64,000 nucleotides of DNA from Halobacteriovorax sp. HLS. GTDB taxonomy: Bacteria; Bdellovibrionota; Bacteriovoracia; Bacteriovoracales; Bacteriovoracaceae. How positions within the stretch are numbered: the first letter of the stretch is position 1; the number at the start of each line of letters is the position of its first letter. The notes beneath the pieces are model-generated. The model was not told the DNA's origin, did not search any database, and worked only from the letters and a program-made list of their open reading frames with translations. Shown here piece by piece: positions 23,530-32,416 of the stretch. The DNA is taken from positions 434,001-498,000 of the forward strand of contig NZ_QOCL01000014.1 of the NCBI RefSeq assembly GCF_004006665.1, read 5' to 3'. A program made the translations under genes and the position numbers.

Positions 23530-24764
23530 TTCGCTTTCTTGTAATAAATTATTCCATTTTCATTTTTCGTATTAAACTTTTGAGCAACTTCTCTTTTTAC
23601 GAGAGGCTTTTGTGCAAGAGATCTTTTTTGATTAGACTCTTTTGTAAATTGAGCAGCTAGTGTGTGTGCCTTAGAAGCGTCTAGTCTTCCTCCAGAAGAG
23701 CATTTTGCCATTAATGAAACTTCTTTTCTTGCTGACTTTTTAACAATCATTCTTAGTTGCTCTGCTGTTAGTGTAGGGTAGTGTGACTTAATTAGTGCAG
23801 CTACTCCTGAAACAAATGCCGTTGCTTGGCTTGTCCCCGTCAGATAACCTGATCTATTATTTGGAAGGGCCGACTTTATTCTGTAACCAGGTGCAGATAT
23901 ATCAACAGTCTTCATTCCATAGTTTGATGAAGATAAAACTTTCTTACTTTGATCGTGAGCAGTTACAGTAATAATATTCTTTAAACCGTAGCTTGCAGGA
24001 TAGTAAGCGTTATCTTTATTATCAATATTTGATTCTTCATTTCCTGCAGCAGCAACAACTAAAATACCTTTTGCTTCTGCTCTTTTTAGAATTTCAAGCT
24101 CCCTTCTATCTGGCTCTGGTCCACCACCAGAGTAATTGATAATATCAACACCCATGTTTACAGCATAGTCTAGAGCTTCAATTGTTGAATTCAAGTTATC
24201 TTGTCCATTAGCAGTTCTGTTGTAGTATTTTAAAGTTAAGATTTGTACAGTTGGAAAAACACTCTTTATTATTCCAGCGACATGAGTTCCATGTCCATGA
24301 TCATCATTTGGTTTACTTGCCGAAACTTTCCCTTTTGAGAAGTCTAGTCCGTAGTTTAGTTGACTTGATTTTCCCTGAAGAACATGAATATTCTTTTTAA
24401 GAAATGGATGGTCAGGATCAATACCTGTGTCAATAACTGCGACAACTATATCTTTCGTTTTTTTATAATTTTTCCATGCTTTAATTAAGTTAATAGAAGA
24501 TGAGTTATTATCCGGATCAATACCCCAACTTGCGTATGTCGACTTAAGAAGATTGAGGTCTAGTGAGTCCTTATCTCTAACAATTGCAGTTTTTGGATTG
24601 AAGTAAGTCTTCTTAGTTACTTTCTTTAAGAGCTCTGGGCTTAAGCTAGATTTCTTATTTCTAGCGTGTCCTGAGTCGGCCATAGTAGGCATTGAAAGCA
24701 AGGCCATAGAAAGACCAAGGCTTAGAAGCATTTTAGAAAATTTTGGTTTCAAATCTTGTGTCAT
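23526..24764 (-). CDS. Secreted subtilisin-family serine protease
   Basis: A 412-aa S8 peptidase. The N-terminus has a signal peptide (hydrophobic 'MLLSLGLSMALLSMPTMADS'). The catalytic triad is visible: Asp112 in 'VIDTGIDPDHP', His158 in 'HGHGTHVAG' and Ser312 in 'GTSQATAFVSG'. The oxyanion-hole Asn is in 'AAAGNEES'. The 55-60 residues between the signal and the catalytic domain are too short for a normal I9 propeptide. A basic C-terminal tail of about 60 residues follows. GGAG precedes the ATG. In a predatory organism it could help digest prey protein, but nothing in the context shows that. Confidence 0.92.
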   Translation of the reverse strand: MTQDLKPKFSKMLLSLGLSMALLSMPTMADSGHARNKKSSLSPELLKKVTKKTYFNPKTAIVRDKDSLDLNLLKSTYASWGIDPDNNSSSINLIKAWKNYKKTKDIVVAVIDTGIDPDHPFLKKNIHVLQGKSSQLNYGLDFSKGKVSASKPNDDHGHGTHVAGIIKSVFPTVQILTLKYYNRTANGQDNLNSTIEALDYAVNMGVDIINYSGGGPEPDRRELEILKRAEAKGILVVAAAGNEESNIDNKDNAYYPASYGLKNIITVTAHDQSKKVLSSSNYGMKTVDISAPGYRIKSALPNNRSGYLTGTSQATAFVSGVAALIKSHYPTLTAEQLRMIVKKSARKEVSLMAKCSSGGRLDASKAHTLAAQFTKESNQKRSLAQKPLVKREVAQKFNTKNENGIIYYKKAN

Positions 24765-25090
24765 TTGTCCAAACTCCGTGTGGATAATATAGTTAAGTTT
24801 TGCAGAAATGTCTCGATTGTGATCATTTCTATATACACCTATTACTTAAGCAAAGAGCGGGCCAATAAAGTGACTCTAAAAACAGTAGCTTAGCAATGAA
24901 AGTGTCTAATCTTTTGATAATCATTAAGGGGGATGTCTAAACTTTATACGATTTTTTATGAGTGATTTGCTTAGAAAATAGACTATCTCTTTTGTTTGAT
25001 ATTTTTGGCGTCAAAGTGGTGACGACTTTTATCGACACTCTGACCCTAGTTACTCCCGATCTTTTGTAAGTTATCGAAAGTTTATGGTCA
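24765..25090. other. Long intergenic region between divergent genes
   Basis: About 330 nt between the subtilase start and the sigma-54-type promoter. I find no open frame with a ribosome site, no strong hairpin followed by a T run, and no repeat. It should hold the subtilase promoter (minus strand) and possible upstream activator sites for the sigma-54-type promoter. I could not identify a convincing palindrome for either. Confidence 0.5.
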
Positions 25091-25093
25091 TCT

Positions 25094-25110
25094 TTGGCAT
25101 CGTGTTTGCT
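25094..25110 (+). promoter_or_regulatory. Candidate sigma-54 (RpoN) promoter
   Basis: The sequence TTGGCATCGTGTTTGCT matches the -24/-12 consensus (TTGGCAC-N4/5-TTGCT). GG is at 25096-25097 and GC at 25108-25109, giving the invariant 10-nt gap. A start about 12 nt downstream (near 25121) would leave a leader of about 38 nt before the small lipoprotein's ATG at 25159. It predicts dependence on an enhancer-binding activator, which should have sites in the long region upstream. Confidence 0.6.
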
Positions 25111-25158
25111 TTATAGTCTGTAGAAGTCCAGGAAGGGCGAAAAAACAAGGATGTTTTT

Positions 25159-25377
25159 ATGAAATCAATTTTACTATCATTAACATTTATTTTCGGGTTA
25201 CTATTTTCAATGGCATCATGTCAGAATTTGAAAAGTCATAGAACGATGAGCTCATATGATATTAGAAGTGAAATCGTCTATACAGGAAGTTATTCTCTAG
25301 AAAATAAAGTAGCTGCTATTGTAAAGAATGCAAATGCTACTAAATCAATATCAATGAGAGCATCAGAAATTGATTAA
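25159..25377 (+). CDS. Small lipoprotein behind a sigma-54-type promoter
   Basis: A 72-aa precursor with a hydrophobic signal and lipobox 'FSMASCQN', leaving about 50 mature residues: Ser/Arg/Lys-rich, with 'SYDIRSEIVYTGSYSLENKV' and no cysteine after the lipidated one. AAGG lies 7 nt before the ATG, and an overlapping ATG at 25151 meets a stop after two codons. It is monocistronic, with its own promoter and a strong terminator. I do not recognise the mature sequence. A small, separately controlled lipoprotein suits an envelope-stress or developmental role, but this is inference. Confidence 0.7.
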   Translation: MKSILLSLTFIFGLLFSMASCQNLKSHRTMSSYDIRSEIVYTGSYSLENKVAAIVKNANATKSISMRASEID

Positions 25378-25378
25378 A

Positions 25379-25406
25379 AAAAAGAGCTCGTTTGAGCTCT
25401 TTTTAT
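25379..25406. terminator. Strong bidirectional rho-independent terminator
   Basis: A perfect 11-bp stem AAAAAGAGCTC / GAGCTCTTTTT (25379-25389 and 25394-25404) with a GTTT loop. Its U and A tracts make it work from both sides, ending the small lipoprotein gene and the convergent dksA-like gene. Confidence 0.88.
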
Positions 25407-25429
25407 TTAAATTAAATTTAATTGTAATA

Positions 25430-25801
25430 TTAACCCACAGAGTGGAAGTGACCTAGTTCTCTTTCTCGCTCTTCAGCATGTGTAATACACAGAGTTGTCC
25501 AAGGCTGGTTTGTTAGCCTTTTTTGTCCGATAGGATCATCACAGTCTTCACAAAGACCATAAGTTTTATCTTCTATTCTTTCTAGGGCTGCTTCAATTTG
25601 GCGAAGTTTAGCTCTTTCTCTATTTCTCATATTGAAAGTAACTTGCTGATTTATTACACTTTGAGCTAAGTCAGCTTCATCTGCTAAGTCATCAGTAGAA
25701 ATATGTAAGTCTTCTGTAGAATTAAGTAAACCGCCATTTAGAATTTGCTGACGTTTCTCTAGTAAGAGTTCTTTAAAATGATCGAGATTGACCTTCCCCA
25801 T
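25430..25801 (-). CDS. DksA/TraR-family zinc-finger regulator
   Basis: A 123-aa DksA/TraR-type protein. These enter the secondary channel of RNA polymerase and modulate transcription with ppGpp. I set the start at ATG 25801 because AGGAGG lies 6 nt upstream; the open frame continues 15 codons further without a ribosome site. The coiled coil includes a tip-like 'DDLADEADLAQ'. The zinc finger is 'CEDCDDPIGQKRL' followed by 'TLCITHAEERE', so the fourth ligand is His rather than the usual Cys. At 123 aa it is shorter than E. coli DksA. It is single-gene and monocistronic. Confidence 0.88.
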   Translation of the reverse strand: MGKVNLDHFKELLLEKRQQILNGGLLNSTEDLHISTDDLADEADLAQSVINQQVTFNMRNRERAKLRQIEAALERIEDKTYGLCEDCDDPIGQKRLTNQPWTTLCITHAEERERELGHFHSVG

Positions 25802-25979
25802 ACCATTCCTCCTTGAATACGCGTCAACAACAAAATTGCTGAGCATGGTTGGCCTTATAATATTTTAGACTATTCTAATGACACAATACAAGAGATATTT
25901 TTTACCCCATAAATAACTTCTAAAAAGGCGTCAAATTTGTTCTAATGACCGAGGTTTACTATCAACAATAGGAGATAAT

Positions 25980-26459
25980 ATGAGTGATTCAAAAGAAATT
26001 GCAAAGGCCGTTGGTCATATACCGTCTGGACTTTTTATCGTAGCAACTAAAACTGGTGATCAACTTGATGGATATCTTGCGAGTTGGGTTCAGCAAATCA
26101 GCTTTAGTCCTTTAATGATTGCGATAGCAATTAATCCTGATAGACCTGGCTATAATTCAATTATTGCTGGTGAAACTTTTACTGTGAATATTGTGGGAGA
26201 TCACGATATGAACTTCTTAAAACACTTTTGGAGTGGTTATGATCCTGAGAATTCTCCTTTTAAAGTCATTGATCATGAAATTTCTTCGAATGGCGGAATT
26301 TTGATAAAAGGTGCCAAGTCGATTTTAGAGTGTCGTTTCAAAGATAAAATAAAGCCAGGTGACCATGAATTAATTCTTGCAGAAATTACAGCAAGCTATG
26401 TAATGAATGATGACTCTAAGCCAAAGGTTCATATTAGAAAATCTGGTTTAGATTACTAA
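25980..26459 (+). CDS. Flavin reductase-like FMN-binding protein
   Basis: A 159-aa split-barrel protein of the flavin reductase-like (HpaC/Flavin_Reduct) family. The pattern 'IPSGLFIVATKTGDQ..GYLASWVQQISFSPLMIAIAIN..RPGYNSI' is the family's N-terminal signature ('.TGV.VVT.....G...SW....S..P....V'). 'TVNIVGDHDMNFLKHFW' and the later 'HELILAEI' follow in family order. It binds FMN and probably supplies reduced flavin to a partner oxygenase or acts in redox defence. AGGAG is 7 nt before the ATG. recQ starts 21 nt later, but a functional link is not evident. Confidence 0.85.
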   Translation: MSDSKEIAKAVGHIPSGLFIVATKTGDQLDGYLASWVQQISFSPLMIAIAINPDRPGYNSIIAGETFTVNIVGDHDMNFLKHFWSGYDPENSPFKVIDHEISSNGGILIKGAKSILECRFKDKIKPGDHELILAEITASYVMNDDSKPKVHIRKSGLDY

Positions 26460-26479
26460 TTTTTAAAAAGGTATTGAGA

Positions 26480-28273
26480 ATGCAAAGAGCACTTGAAATT
26501 TTAAATAAAGTTTTTGGTTATGATGACTTTAGGTTTAATCAAAGAAGTGCTGTAGAAAGTATTCTCTCTAAGCGAGATACTTTCGTTTTAATGCCTACAG
26601 GAGGAGGGAAATCTCTTTGTTATCAAATACCGATGTTATCTATGGATGGTGTCGGAGTTGTGATCTCTCCTCTGATTTCTCTAATGATTAACCAGGTTAA
26701 TGCCTTAAAAATAAATGGTGTAAGTGCAAACTATTTAAATTCAACTCTCTCTAGTGAGGAGTACAATGACGTTCTTTTAAGTTGTCGTAGTGGTGAAACG
26801 AAGATTCTCTATCTATCACCAGAAGGCCTTAAGTCCCCACGAGTTATTGAGTTTTTAAAAAATATAGAACTTTCTATTATAGCAATTGATGAAGCTCACT
26901 GTGTCTCTCAATGGGGGCATGAGTTTAGACCTGATTACAGAGAGCTGAGTTCACTTAAAGTGAATTTCCCTGAAACTCCTCTGATTGCCCTTACTGCGAC
27001 AGCAGATGAAAAAGTTAGAAAAGACATTGTAAATCAACTAGGTCTAGAAAACCCTTTGGAGCTTGTTTCAAGTTTTGATAGACCAAATATTAAGTATCAA
27101 ATTCGCCCTAGAGAAAAAGGTATTGATCAGCTTGTAAAGTTTATTAAGGAATCTCACGAAGATGAGTGTGGAATTATTTATTGCCAAACGAGAAACAAAG
27201 TAGAGACTACTGCGAATAAACTTAAGGCCCTAGGCTTCAATGCTTATGCCTATCATGCAGGACTTGATCCTGAAGAAAGGCATAGGGTTCAAGCTCTATT
27301 TGAAAGCAGCGACAATATTATTATTGTTGCAACGATAGCTTTTGGTATGGGAATTGATAAACCGGATATTAGATTTGTTTGTCATATGGGGCTTCCTAAA
27401 AATATTGAAAGTTATTATCAAGAAACAGGACGGGCTGGGCGAGATGGCTCAAGTGCAAATGCTTGGATGATTTACGGGCTTGATGACTTGATTAGAAATA
27501 AACAGTTTTTAGAGAACTCTGATGCTTCTGGTGTATATAAGGAGCTAGCGAATAGTAAAATTGAGTCGATGCTGTCATTTTGTGAATTAACAACATGTAG
27601 AAGACGATTTCTTTTAAATTACTTTGATGAGAATGTTTCAGCAGATTGTGGCAACTGTGACTGTTGTCATGATGAAGTACATAAAGAGGATGCAACTCTA
27701 GAGGCGAGAAAGGCACTGTCTACAGTATTTAGAACGGGGCAGAGGTTTGGTGTAAATCACCTAATAGAAGTTCTTCAAGGTAAAGTGACTTCAAAAATTT
27801 TGAATAACTCTCATGAAGAACTAGGAGTGTTTGGACTTGGAAAAGATAGAAGCGAAAAATATTGGAGAAGGTTATATCGAAATCTTATTTTTAGAAAATA
27901 TCTTACCTATGCAAGTTTAGAATATAAAACACTGAAGTTAGATCAAAAATCTTCAGAGGTCTTAAAAGGCAATGAAGAGTTCTATGTATTAAAAGTAGAG
28001 GACTCTCGTCCATTGCGAAAAAAACCTGCCGAGTCTTTAAATTTGAATGATCAAGATCAAATTCTTTTTGAGGAGCTAAGAAACTTACGAAAGGATTTGG
28101 CCCTTAAGTTGGATATTCCTGCATATCTAATCTTCCCCGATAAGACTTTGATTGAGTTAAGTAGTGTTAAGCCGATGAATGAAGTTGAAATGCTCGAGAT
28201 CAATGGTGTTGGAGTTAAGAAGTTCGAACGATTTGGAGCAGATTTCTTAGAGAAAATTTCTTACTTTAAATAA
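26480..28273 (+). CDS. recQ: ATP-dependent DNA helicase RecQ
   Basis: A 597-aa superfamily 2 helicase, moving 3'-5' on DNA in recombination and repair. The start is taken at ATG 26480 (AAGG 8 nt upstream) rather than TTG 26474. Motif I is 'MPTGGGKSLCYQIP', motif II 'AIDEAHCVSQWGHEFR', and motif III 'ALTATA'. Motif V/VI is 'ATIAFGMGIDKPDIRFV' and 'YQETGRAGRDG'. The zinc subdomain has 'TTCRRRFLLNYF' and 'CGNCDCC'. A winged-helix RQC region follows, and a C-terminal HRDC domain (about 515-597) ends the protein. This is a complete, canonical RecQ. Confidence 0.96.
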   Translation: MQRALEILNKVFGYDDFRFNQRSAVESILSKRDTFVLMPTGGGKSLCYQIPMLSMDGVGVVISPLISLMINQVNALKINGVSANYLNSTLSSEEYNDVLLSCRSGETKILYLSPEGLKSPRVIEFLKNIELSIIAIDEAHCVSQWGHEFRPDYRELSSLKVNFPETPLIALTATADEKVRKDIVNQLGLENPLELVSSFDRPNIKYQIRPREKGIDQLVKFIKESHEDECGIIYCQTRNKVETTANKLKALGFNAYAYHAGLDPEERHRVQALFESSDNIIIVATIAFGMGIDKPDIRFVCHMGLPKNIESYYQETGRAGRDGSSANAWMIYGLDDLIRNKQFLENSDASGVYKELANSKIESMLSFCELTTCRRRFLLNYFDENVSADCGNCDCCHDEVHKEDATLEARKALSTVFRTGQRFGVNHLIEVLQGKVTSKILNNSHEELGVFGLGKDRSEKYWRRLYRNLIFRKYLTYASLEYKTLKLDQKSSEVLKGNEEFYVLKVEDSRPLRKKPAESLNLNDQDQILFEELRNLRKDLALKLDIPAYLIFPDKTLIELSSVKPMNEVEMLEINGVGVKKFERFGADFLEKISYFK

Positions 28274-28305
28274 GAAATAGCTCCAAGTGAGCTTACTTCT
28301 TATTT
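28268..28305. terminator. Bidirectional hairpin at the recQ/mltG junction
   Basis: An outer 9-bp stem AAATAAGAA / TTCTTATTT (28268-28276 and 28297-28305) encloses an inner 5-bp stem AGCTC / GAGCT (28279-28283 and 28289-28293). The outer arms are A- and T-rich, so they act as the U tract in each direction. It spans both stop codons of the convergent genes. Confidence 0.6.
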
Positions 28306-29327
28306 AGGTCTCTCCAAGACTTTCCTTTTCTATTTTTTGAATTCTTTTGATACTCGTTAACAGCTTTTAGGTGTTCTTTATAAGTTTTAGAGAAGATGTG
28401 AGTTCCGTCATTCTTACTTACAAAGTAAAGATATGAGTGCTTATTAGGATTAAGAACAGCATTAATAGATTCAAGACCTGGATTAGATATAGGGCCCTTA
28501 GGTAGTCCCGAAATCTTATAAGTATTGTAAGGAGTCTTTTCTAACAAGTGTTTCTTTCTAAGGTTACCGTTATAGTTTTCCCAGATACCATATATAGTTG
28601 TAGGGTCAGATTGAAGTCTCATTCTTTTTGCTAATCTATTTACAAAGACTCCTGCAATTTCTGGTCTCTCAAAGCTTGCCCCTGTTTCTTTTTCGACTAC
28701 TGAAGCAAGAATGATAACAGAGTGTTTAGATAGATCAGATAGTGAGAAGTCCACTTCAGCTGTTTTCTTATTGAATGTGGAAACCATAGACTTTATAACT
28801 AAGTCTGCAGGACTATTTTGAGTGAAGTGGTATGTATCTGGATATAAATAGCCCTCTATTCTACTGGCCGGAATATCTAGCGAAGAAGCGAAATCAGGGT
28901 CTTTAGCAAGCGATATAAATTCTTTAGCAGAAGTTATTTTATTAGTTTCTAGAATTTTCGCAATCTCAAATAAGTTCTTGCCTTCAGGAATAGTCACGCT
29001 TGTTGTTACGCTCTTACCTGTAGTAAGGAGTTTGATTATATCAAGCATATTAGAACCAGGCTCAATTATATAAACGCCGGCCTTAAAGTTCTCCATATTA
29101 TTATTTATCTTATTATATCTATAGAAAAGCTTTGAACTATTAATAAAGCCCTCTTTATCGAGTTTAAAATTAATCTTTCCAAAACCTTCTCCAGGCTGAA
29201 TCGTGAAGCTTTTGGCCTCTCCTTCATACTTCCATAGAGCGATAGAGTGATAAACTTTAGCTCCACCTGCAATGATTCCAAGCAGCGGTGCTAATACTAA
29301 AATAATAAATAAGTTCTTTTTTGACAT
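28293..29327 (-). CDS. mltG: Endolytic murein transglycosylase MltG
   Basis: A 344-aa YceG/MltG protein that cuts nascent glycan strands and sets peptidoglycan chain length. One N-terminal membrane helix (about 5-25) is followed by a LysM-like region ('SFTIQPGEGFGKINFKL'), then 'VTIPEGKNLFEIAKILE'. The catalytic domain carries 'ASVVEKETG', holding the essential Glu, then 'VFVNRLAKRMRLQSDPTTIYG' and 'SGLPKGPISNPG', all diagnostic. It is 41 nt downstream of ruvX in the same direction and probably co-transcribed; mltG and ruvX (yqgF) are often close in bacteria. Confidence 0.96.
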   Translation of the reverse strand: MSKKNLFIILVLAPLLGIIAGGAKVYHSIALWKYEGEAKSFTIQPGEGFGKINFKLDKEGFINSSKLFYRYNKINNNMENFKAGVYIIEPGSNMLDIIKLLTTGKSVTTSVTIPEGKNLFEIAKILETNKITSAKEFISLAKDPDFASSLDIPASRIEGYLYPDTYHFTQNSPADLVIKSMVSTFNKKTAEVDFSLSDLSKHSVIILASVVEKETGASFERPEIAGVFVNRLAKRMRLQSDPTTIYGIWENYNGNLRKKHLLEKTPYNTYKISGLPKGPISNPGLESINAVLNPNKHSYLYFVSKNDGTHIFSKTYKEHLKAVNEYQKNSKNRKGKSWRDLNKK

Positions 29328-29368
29328 AGTCTACCTAGGATATAAGGCAATTGAGAAAGGGACAAGCC

Positions 29369-29836
29369 CTAAGAGCTAGTTTTTGTTATAAAATCTTCTA
29401 AAATGATGGTCGCTGCAACTTCGTCAATTTTCTTAAGGTCAACTTTAAAGTTATATCTTGCTGAACTAAGCATTCGTTCTTTAGCTGCAGTAGAGCTTAA
29501 AGTTTCATCCTGAAGATAGACTTCAATATCTGGAAAATGGTTCGTAAGCTTTTTATGAAACTTAAGGACAGTTTTAGTCATCTCAGACTCGTTTCCATCT
29601 AAATAGAGAGGAAGTCCTAGTACAATCACCTCAATAAAGTCCTCTTCAATGAATACTTCTAACTCTTGGAGGAGCTGCTCATCGCTTTGAAAGATAATCT
29701 TTCCTCTAGGTTGAGGCATTGGTTCTCTTGAAGGAGTGAATTGAGCTAGACCTGTTACTTTAGTACCATAGTCTATTGAAAGGATATTTATACCCTTGAA
29801 TTTATTGAAGTTTGGGTAGTTCGTAAAGTCAATCAT
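29369..29836 (-). CDS. ruvX: RuvX/YqgF family RNase H-fold protein
   Basis: A 155-aa RNase H-like nuclease of the RuvX/YqgF family, known for 16S rRNA 5' processing and proposed as a Holliday-junction resolvase. The start at ATG 29836 is preferred to a TTG 12 codons earlier. Motifs are 'ILSIDYGTKVTGLA' (first acidic residue), 'VIVLGLPLYLDG' and 'YLQDETLSSTAA', which carries the DE pair. 'KIDEVAATIILEDF' provides the last Asp. It heads the ruvX-mltG pair. The ribosome-binding site is weak. Confidence 0.93.
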   Translation of the reverse strand: MIDFTNYPNFNKFKGINILSIDYGTKVTGLAQFTPSREPMPQPRGKIIFQSDEQLLQELEVFIEEDFIEVIVLGLPLYLDGNESEMTKTVLKFHKKLTNHFPDIEVYLQDETLSSTAAKERMLSSARYNFKVDLKKIDEVAATIILEDFITKTSS

Positions 29837-29883
29837 CGTTCTGTTTCTACAATGAATATTGCTATGTGACAACTATTATCATC

Positions 29884-29913
29884 TTGACATATTTGTCTCA
29901 AATCTAGGATAAT
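29884..29913 (+). promoter_or_regulatory. Promoter of rho
   Basis: A perfect -35 TTGACA (29884-29889) and a near-perfect -10 GATAAT (29908-29913) are spaced by 18 nt. It gives rho an untranslated leader of about 105 nt, room for the autogenous Rho-dependent attenuation known from other bacteria. I see no strong hairpin in the leader. Confidence 0.6.
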
Positions 29914-30027
29914 GATCTCAACTAATCAAAACACCACAATCCATCGAAATTTATCTAGAATATTCCTCGAGGATTTTAAAACCAAAATAAAACTAATCCA
30001 AAAATTTATTATCAGGAGACAGGATTA

Positions 30028-31275
30028 ATGCACCTTAATGACCTAAGAGAAATGGAAATTAAAGAACTCATCGAAAAAGGTGAAACTTTAAAAGTAGAAA
30101 ACGCATCGGGAATGAAAACTCACGAGCTTATTTTTGCTATCTTAAAAACAACATCAAAGAATAAAGAAGATATTTTTGGCTCAGGTGTTTTAGAGATTTT
30201 ACCAGATGGTTTTGGATTTCTTAGATCTCCTGGCTATAATTACCTTCCTGGTGCAGATGATATTTACGTTTCTCCAAGTCAGATTAGAAGATTTGGTTTA
30301 AGAAAAGGTGACTCAGTTGAAGGTCAAATTCGTTCTCCTAAAGATAATGAAAGATACTTCGCTCTTCTAAAGGTAGGTACAATTAATGGCCATACTCCAG
30401 AAGCACATAAGAAAACAGTTCTTTTTGATAACTTAACACCACTATACCCTCAAAAGAAAATTAACCTAGAGTCTAAGCCAACAAATTATTCAACTCGTAT
30501 GATTGATTTATTTGTACCTCAAGGATTTGGTCAGAGATGTTTGATTGTTGCACCTCCTAAAGCAGGTAAGACAATGCTACTCCAGGAGATAGCAAACTCT
30601 ATTACTGATAATCATCCAAACTCAAAGCTGATTGTTCTTCTAATTGATGAAAGACCAGAAGAAGTTACTGACATGAAGAGAAATGTTCAGGCTGAGGTTG
30701 TATCGTCAACTTTTGATGAGCCTGCCAATAGACACGTTCAAGTTGCAGAAATGGTTTTAGAAAAAGCGAAGAGACTTACTGAAGCAGGCGAAGATGTAAT
30801 TATCTTACTTGACTCAATTACGCGTTTAGCTCGTGCATATAATACTGTTGTTCCACCTTCTGGGAAAATCCTTTCAGGTGGTGTTGATTCTAATGCTCTT
30901 CATAGACCAAAGAGATTCTTTGGTGCTGCTAGAAATATTGAAAATGGTGGGTCTCTTACAATTATCGCAACTGCGCTTGTTGATACGGGCTCTAGAATGG
31001 ATGAAGTTATTTTCGAAGAGTTTAAAGGAACTGGTAACTCTGAAATTCAGCTTGATAGAAAGCTACTTGAAAAGAGAATTTTTCCTGCTCTTGATATTAA
31101 TAAATCTTCGACACGTAAAGAAGACTTACTTATGGATCCATTGGATCTTCCAAGAACTTATGTTCTTAGGAAAGTTCTTCACCCAATGTCGACGATTGAT
31201 GCAATGGAGTTTATGCTCCAAAGAGTTACTAAGTCTAAGACGAACTCTGAGTTCTTAGACTCAATGAACTCTTAA
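30028..31275 (+). CDS. rho: Transcription termination factor Rho
   Basis: A 415-aa hexameric RNA-dependent ATPase. The N-terminal Rho-N helix region (about 1-45) is followed by the RNA-binding cold-shock-like domain ('[30 protein letters not shown]'). The ATPase core has P-loop '[12 protein letters not shown]', '[11 protein letters not shown]', the Walker B region '[16 protein letters not shown]' and the Q-loop '[10 protein letters not shown]'. It is compact and lacks inserts. AGGAG and a further AGGA lie before the ATG. The following prfA may be partly co-transcribed past a hairpin. Confidence 0.97.
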   Translation: MHLNDLREMEIKELIEKGETLKVENASGMKTHELIFAILKTTSKNKEDIFGSGVLEILPDGFGFLRSPGYNYLPGADDIYVSPSQIRRFGLRKGDSVEGQIRSPKDNERYFALLKVGTINGHTPEAHKKTVLFDNLTPLYPQKKINLESKPTNYSTRMIDLFVPQGFGQRCLIVAPPKAGKTMLLQEIANSITDNHPNSKLIVLLIDERPEEVTDMKRNVQAEVVSSTFDEPANRHVQVAEMVLEKAKRLTEAGEDVIILLDSITRLARAYNTVVPPSGKILSGGVDSNALHRPKRFFGAARNIENGGSLTIIATALVDTGSRMDEVIFEEFKGTGNSEIQLDRKLLEKRIFPALDINKSSTRKEDLLMDPLDLPRTYVLRKVLHPMSTIDAMEFMLQRVTKSKTNSEFLDSMNS

Positions 31276-31297
31276 GTAAATTATATATACTTTATTA

Positions 31298-31321
31298 ACG
31301 CCCTTCCATAGTGAAGGGCGT
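31298..31321 (+). terminator. Hairpin between rho and prfA
   Basis: A perfect 9-bp GC-rich stem ACGCCCTTC / GAAGGGCGT (31298-31306 and 31313-31321) with a 6-nt loop, followed only by ATTTGATTT. The weak U tract suggests partial termination or processing rather than a complete stop, letting prfA be read from rho at a lower level. The spacer between the stem and the prfA ATG holds its AGGA ribosome site. Confidence 0.5.
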
Positions 31322-31342
31322 ATTTGATTTAGGAATAATGCT

Positions 31343-32416
31343 ATGTCTATGTTTGATAAACTTGATTCTGTTATAGATCGGTTTGAAATGCTAAATGAAA
31401 AACTCGCAGACCCTTCTATTTATGATAGACAGGATGAGTTTAAGAAAATTTCTAGTGAGAGATCAAATCTTGAAGAAGTTGTAAATGTCTATAAAGAGTA
31501 TAAGCAAATCAAAGAAGATATTGAAGAAGCAAAAGAAATCTTAAAGAATGAAAAAGATGAAGATATGCGTGAAATGGCCAAAGAAGTTCTTAATGAATCT
31601 GAGCCACAAATTCTACCAATGGAAGAGCGCTTAACAATCTTACTTCTTCCGAAAGATCCTCTCGATGACAAGAACGTAATGGTCGAAATTCGTGCTGGAG
31701 CTGGTGGAGATGAAGCATCTATTTTTGTTGGTGATGTGTACAGAATGTATGCGAACTACTTTAGAGACCTTGGCTTTAAAACTGAACAAGTATCAATAAG
31801 TGAAGGTGACGAAGGTATTAAAGAAATTATTTTCTCCGTTTCTGGGGATAAGGTTTACTCAAAGCTTAAGTATGAGTCAGGTGTTCACAGAGTACAAAGA
31901 GTTCCAAAGACTGAGTCTCAAGGACGTGTACATACATCGACAATTACTGTTGCTGTGATGCCCGAGACAGATGATCTTGAGTTCGAACTTGATTTAAATG
32001 ATGTTAGAATAGATGTTTATAGATCTGGTGGAGCTGGTGGACAGTCAGTTAACACTACAGACTCCGCTGTACGTGTTACACACATTCCAACAGGTACCGT
32101 TGTTGCTAACCAAGATCAAAAGTCACAGCTTAAAAATAAAGAGAAGGCCCTAAGAATTCTAAAAAATAGAATTTACGATAAAATGCTTCAAGACAAGAAT
32201 GCTATTGAAGCGGCCGAAAGAAAAGGTCTTGTCGGAACTGGGGACAGATCAGAAAGAATTAGAACTTATAACTTTCCACAGGGGCGTTTAACTGATCATA
32301 GGATTGGTCTAACTCTCTACTCTTTAGATAAGATTATTGAAGGGGACATGGCACCTGTGACGGATGCTCTAATCGCTCATAATCAAGCAGAACTTTTAAA
32401 GGGCCAAGAAGAATAA
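31343..32416 (+). CDS. prfA: Peptide chain release factor 1
   Basis: A 357-aa RF1, which recognises UAA and UAG. The GGQ loop 'RSGGAGGQSVNTTDSAVR' triggers peptide release, and Gln there is the substrate of PrmC, encoded next. The central domain has 'SGVHRVQRVPKTESQGRVHTS', the family signature. In the codon-recognition loop position I see 'RVPKTESQGR', not a P-x-T motif, though alignment would be needed to place it. Its stop overlaps the prmC start by one base, so methyltransferase and substrate are made together. Confidence 0.96.
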   Translation: MSMFDKLDSVIDRFEMLNEKLADPSIYDRQDEFKKISSERSNLEEVVNVYKEYKQIKEDIEEAKEILKNEKDEDMREMAKEVLNESEPQILPMEERLTILLLPKDPLDDKNVMVEIRAGAGGDEASIFVGDVYRMYANYFRDLGFKTEQVSISEGDEGIKEIIFSVSGDKVYSKLKYESGVHRVQRVPKTESQGRVHTSTITVAVMPETDDLEFELDLNDVRIDVYRSGGAGGQSVNTTDSAVRVTHIPTGTVVANQDQKSQLKNKEKALRILKNRIYDKMLQDKNAIEAAERKGLVGTGDRSERIRTYNFPQGRLTDHRIGLTLYSLDKIIEGDMAPVTDALIAHNQAELLKGQEE

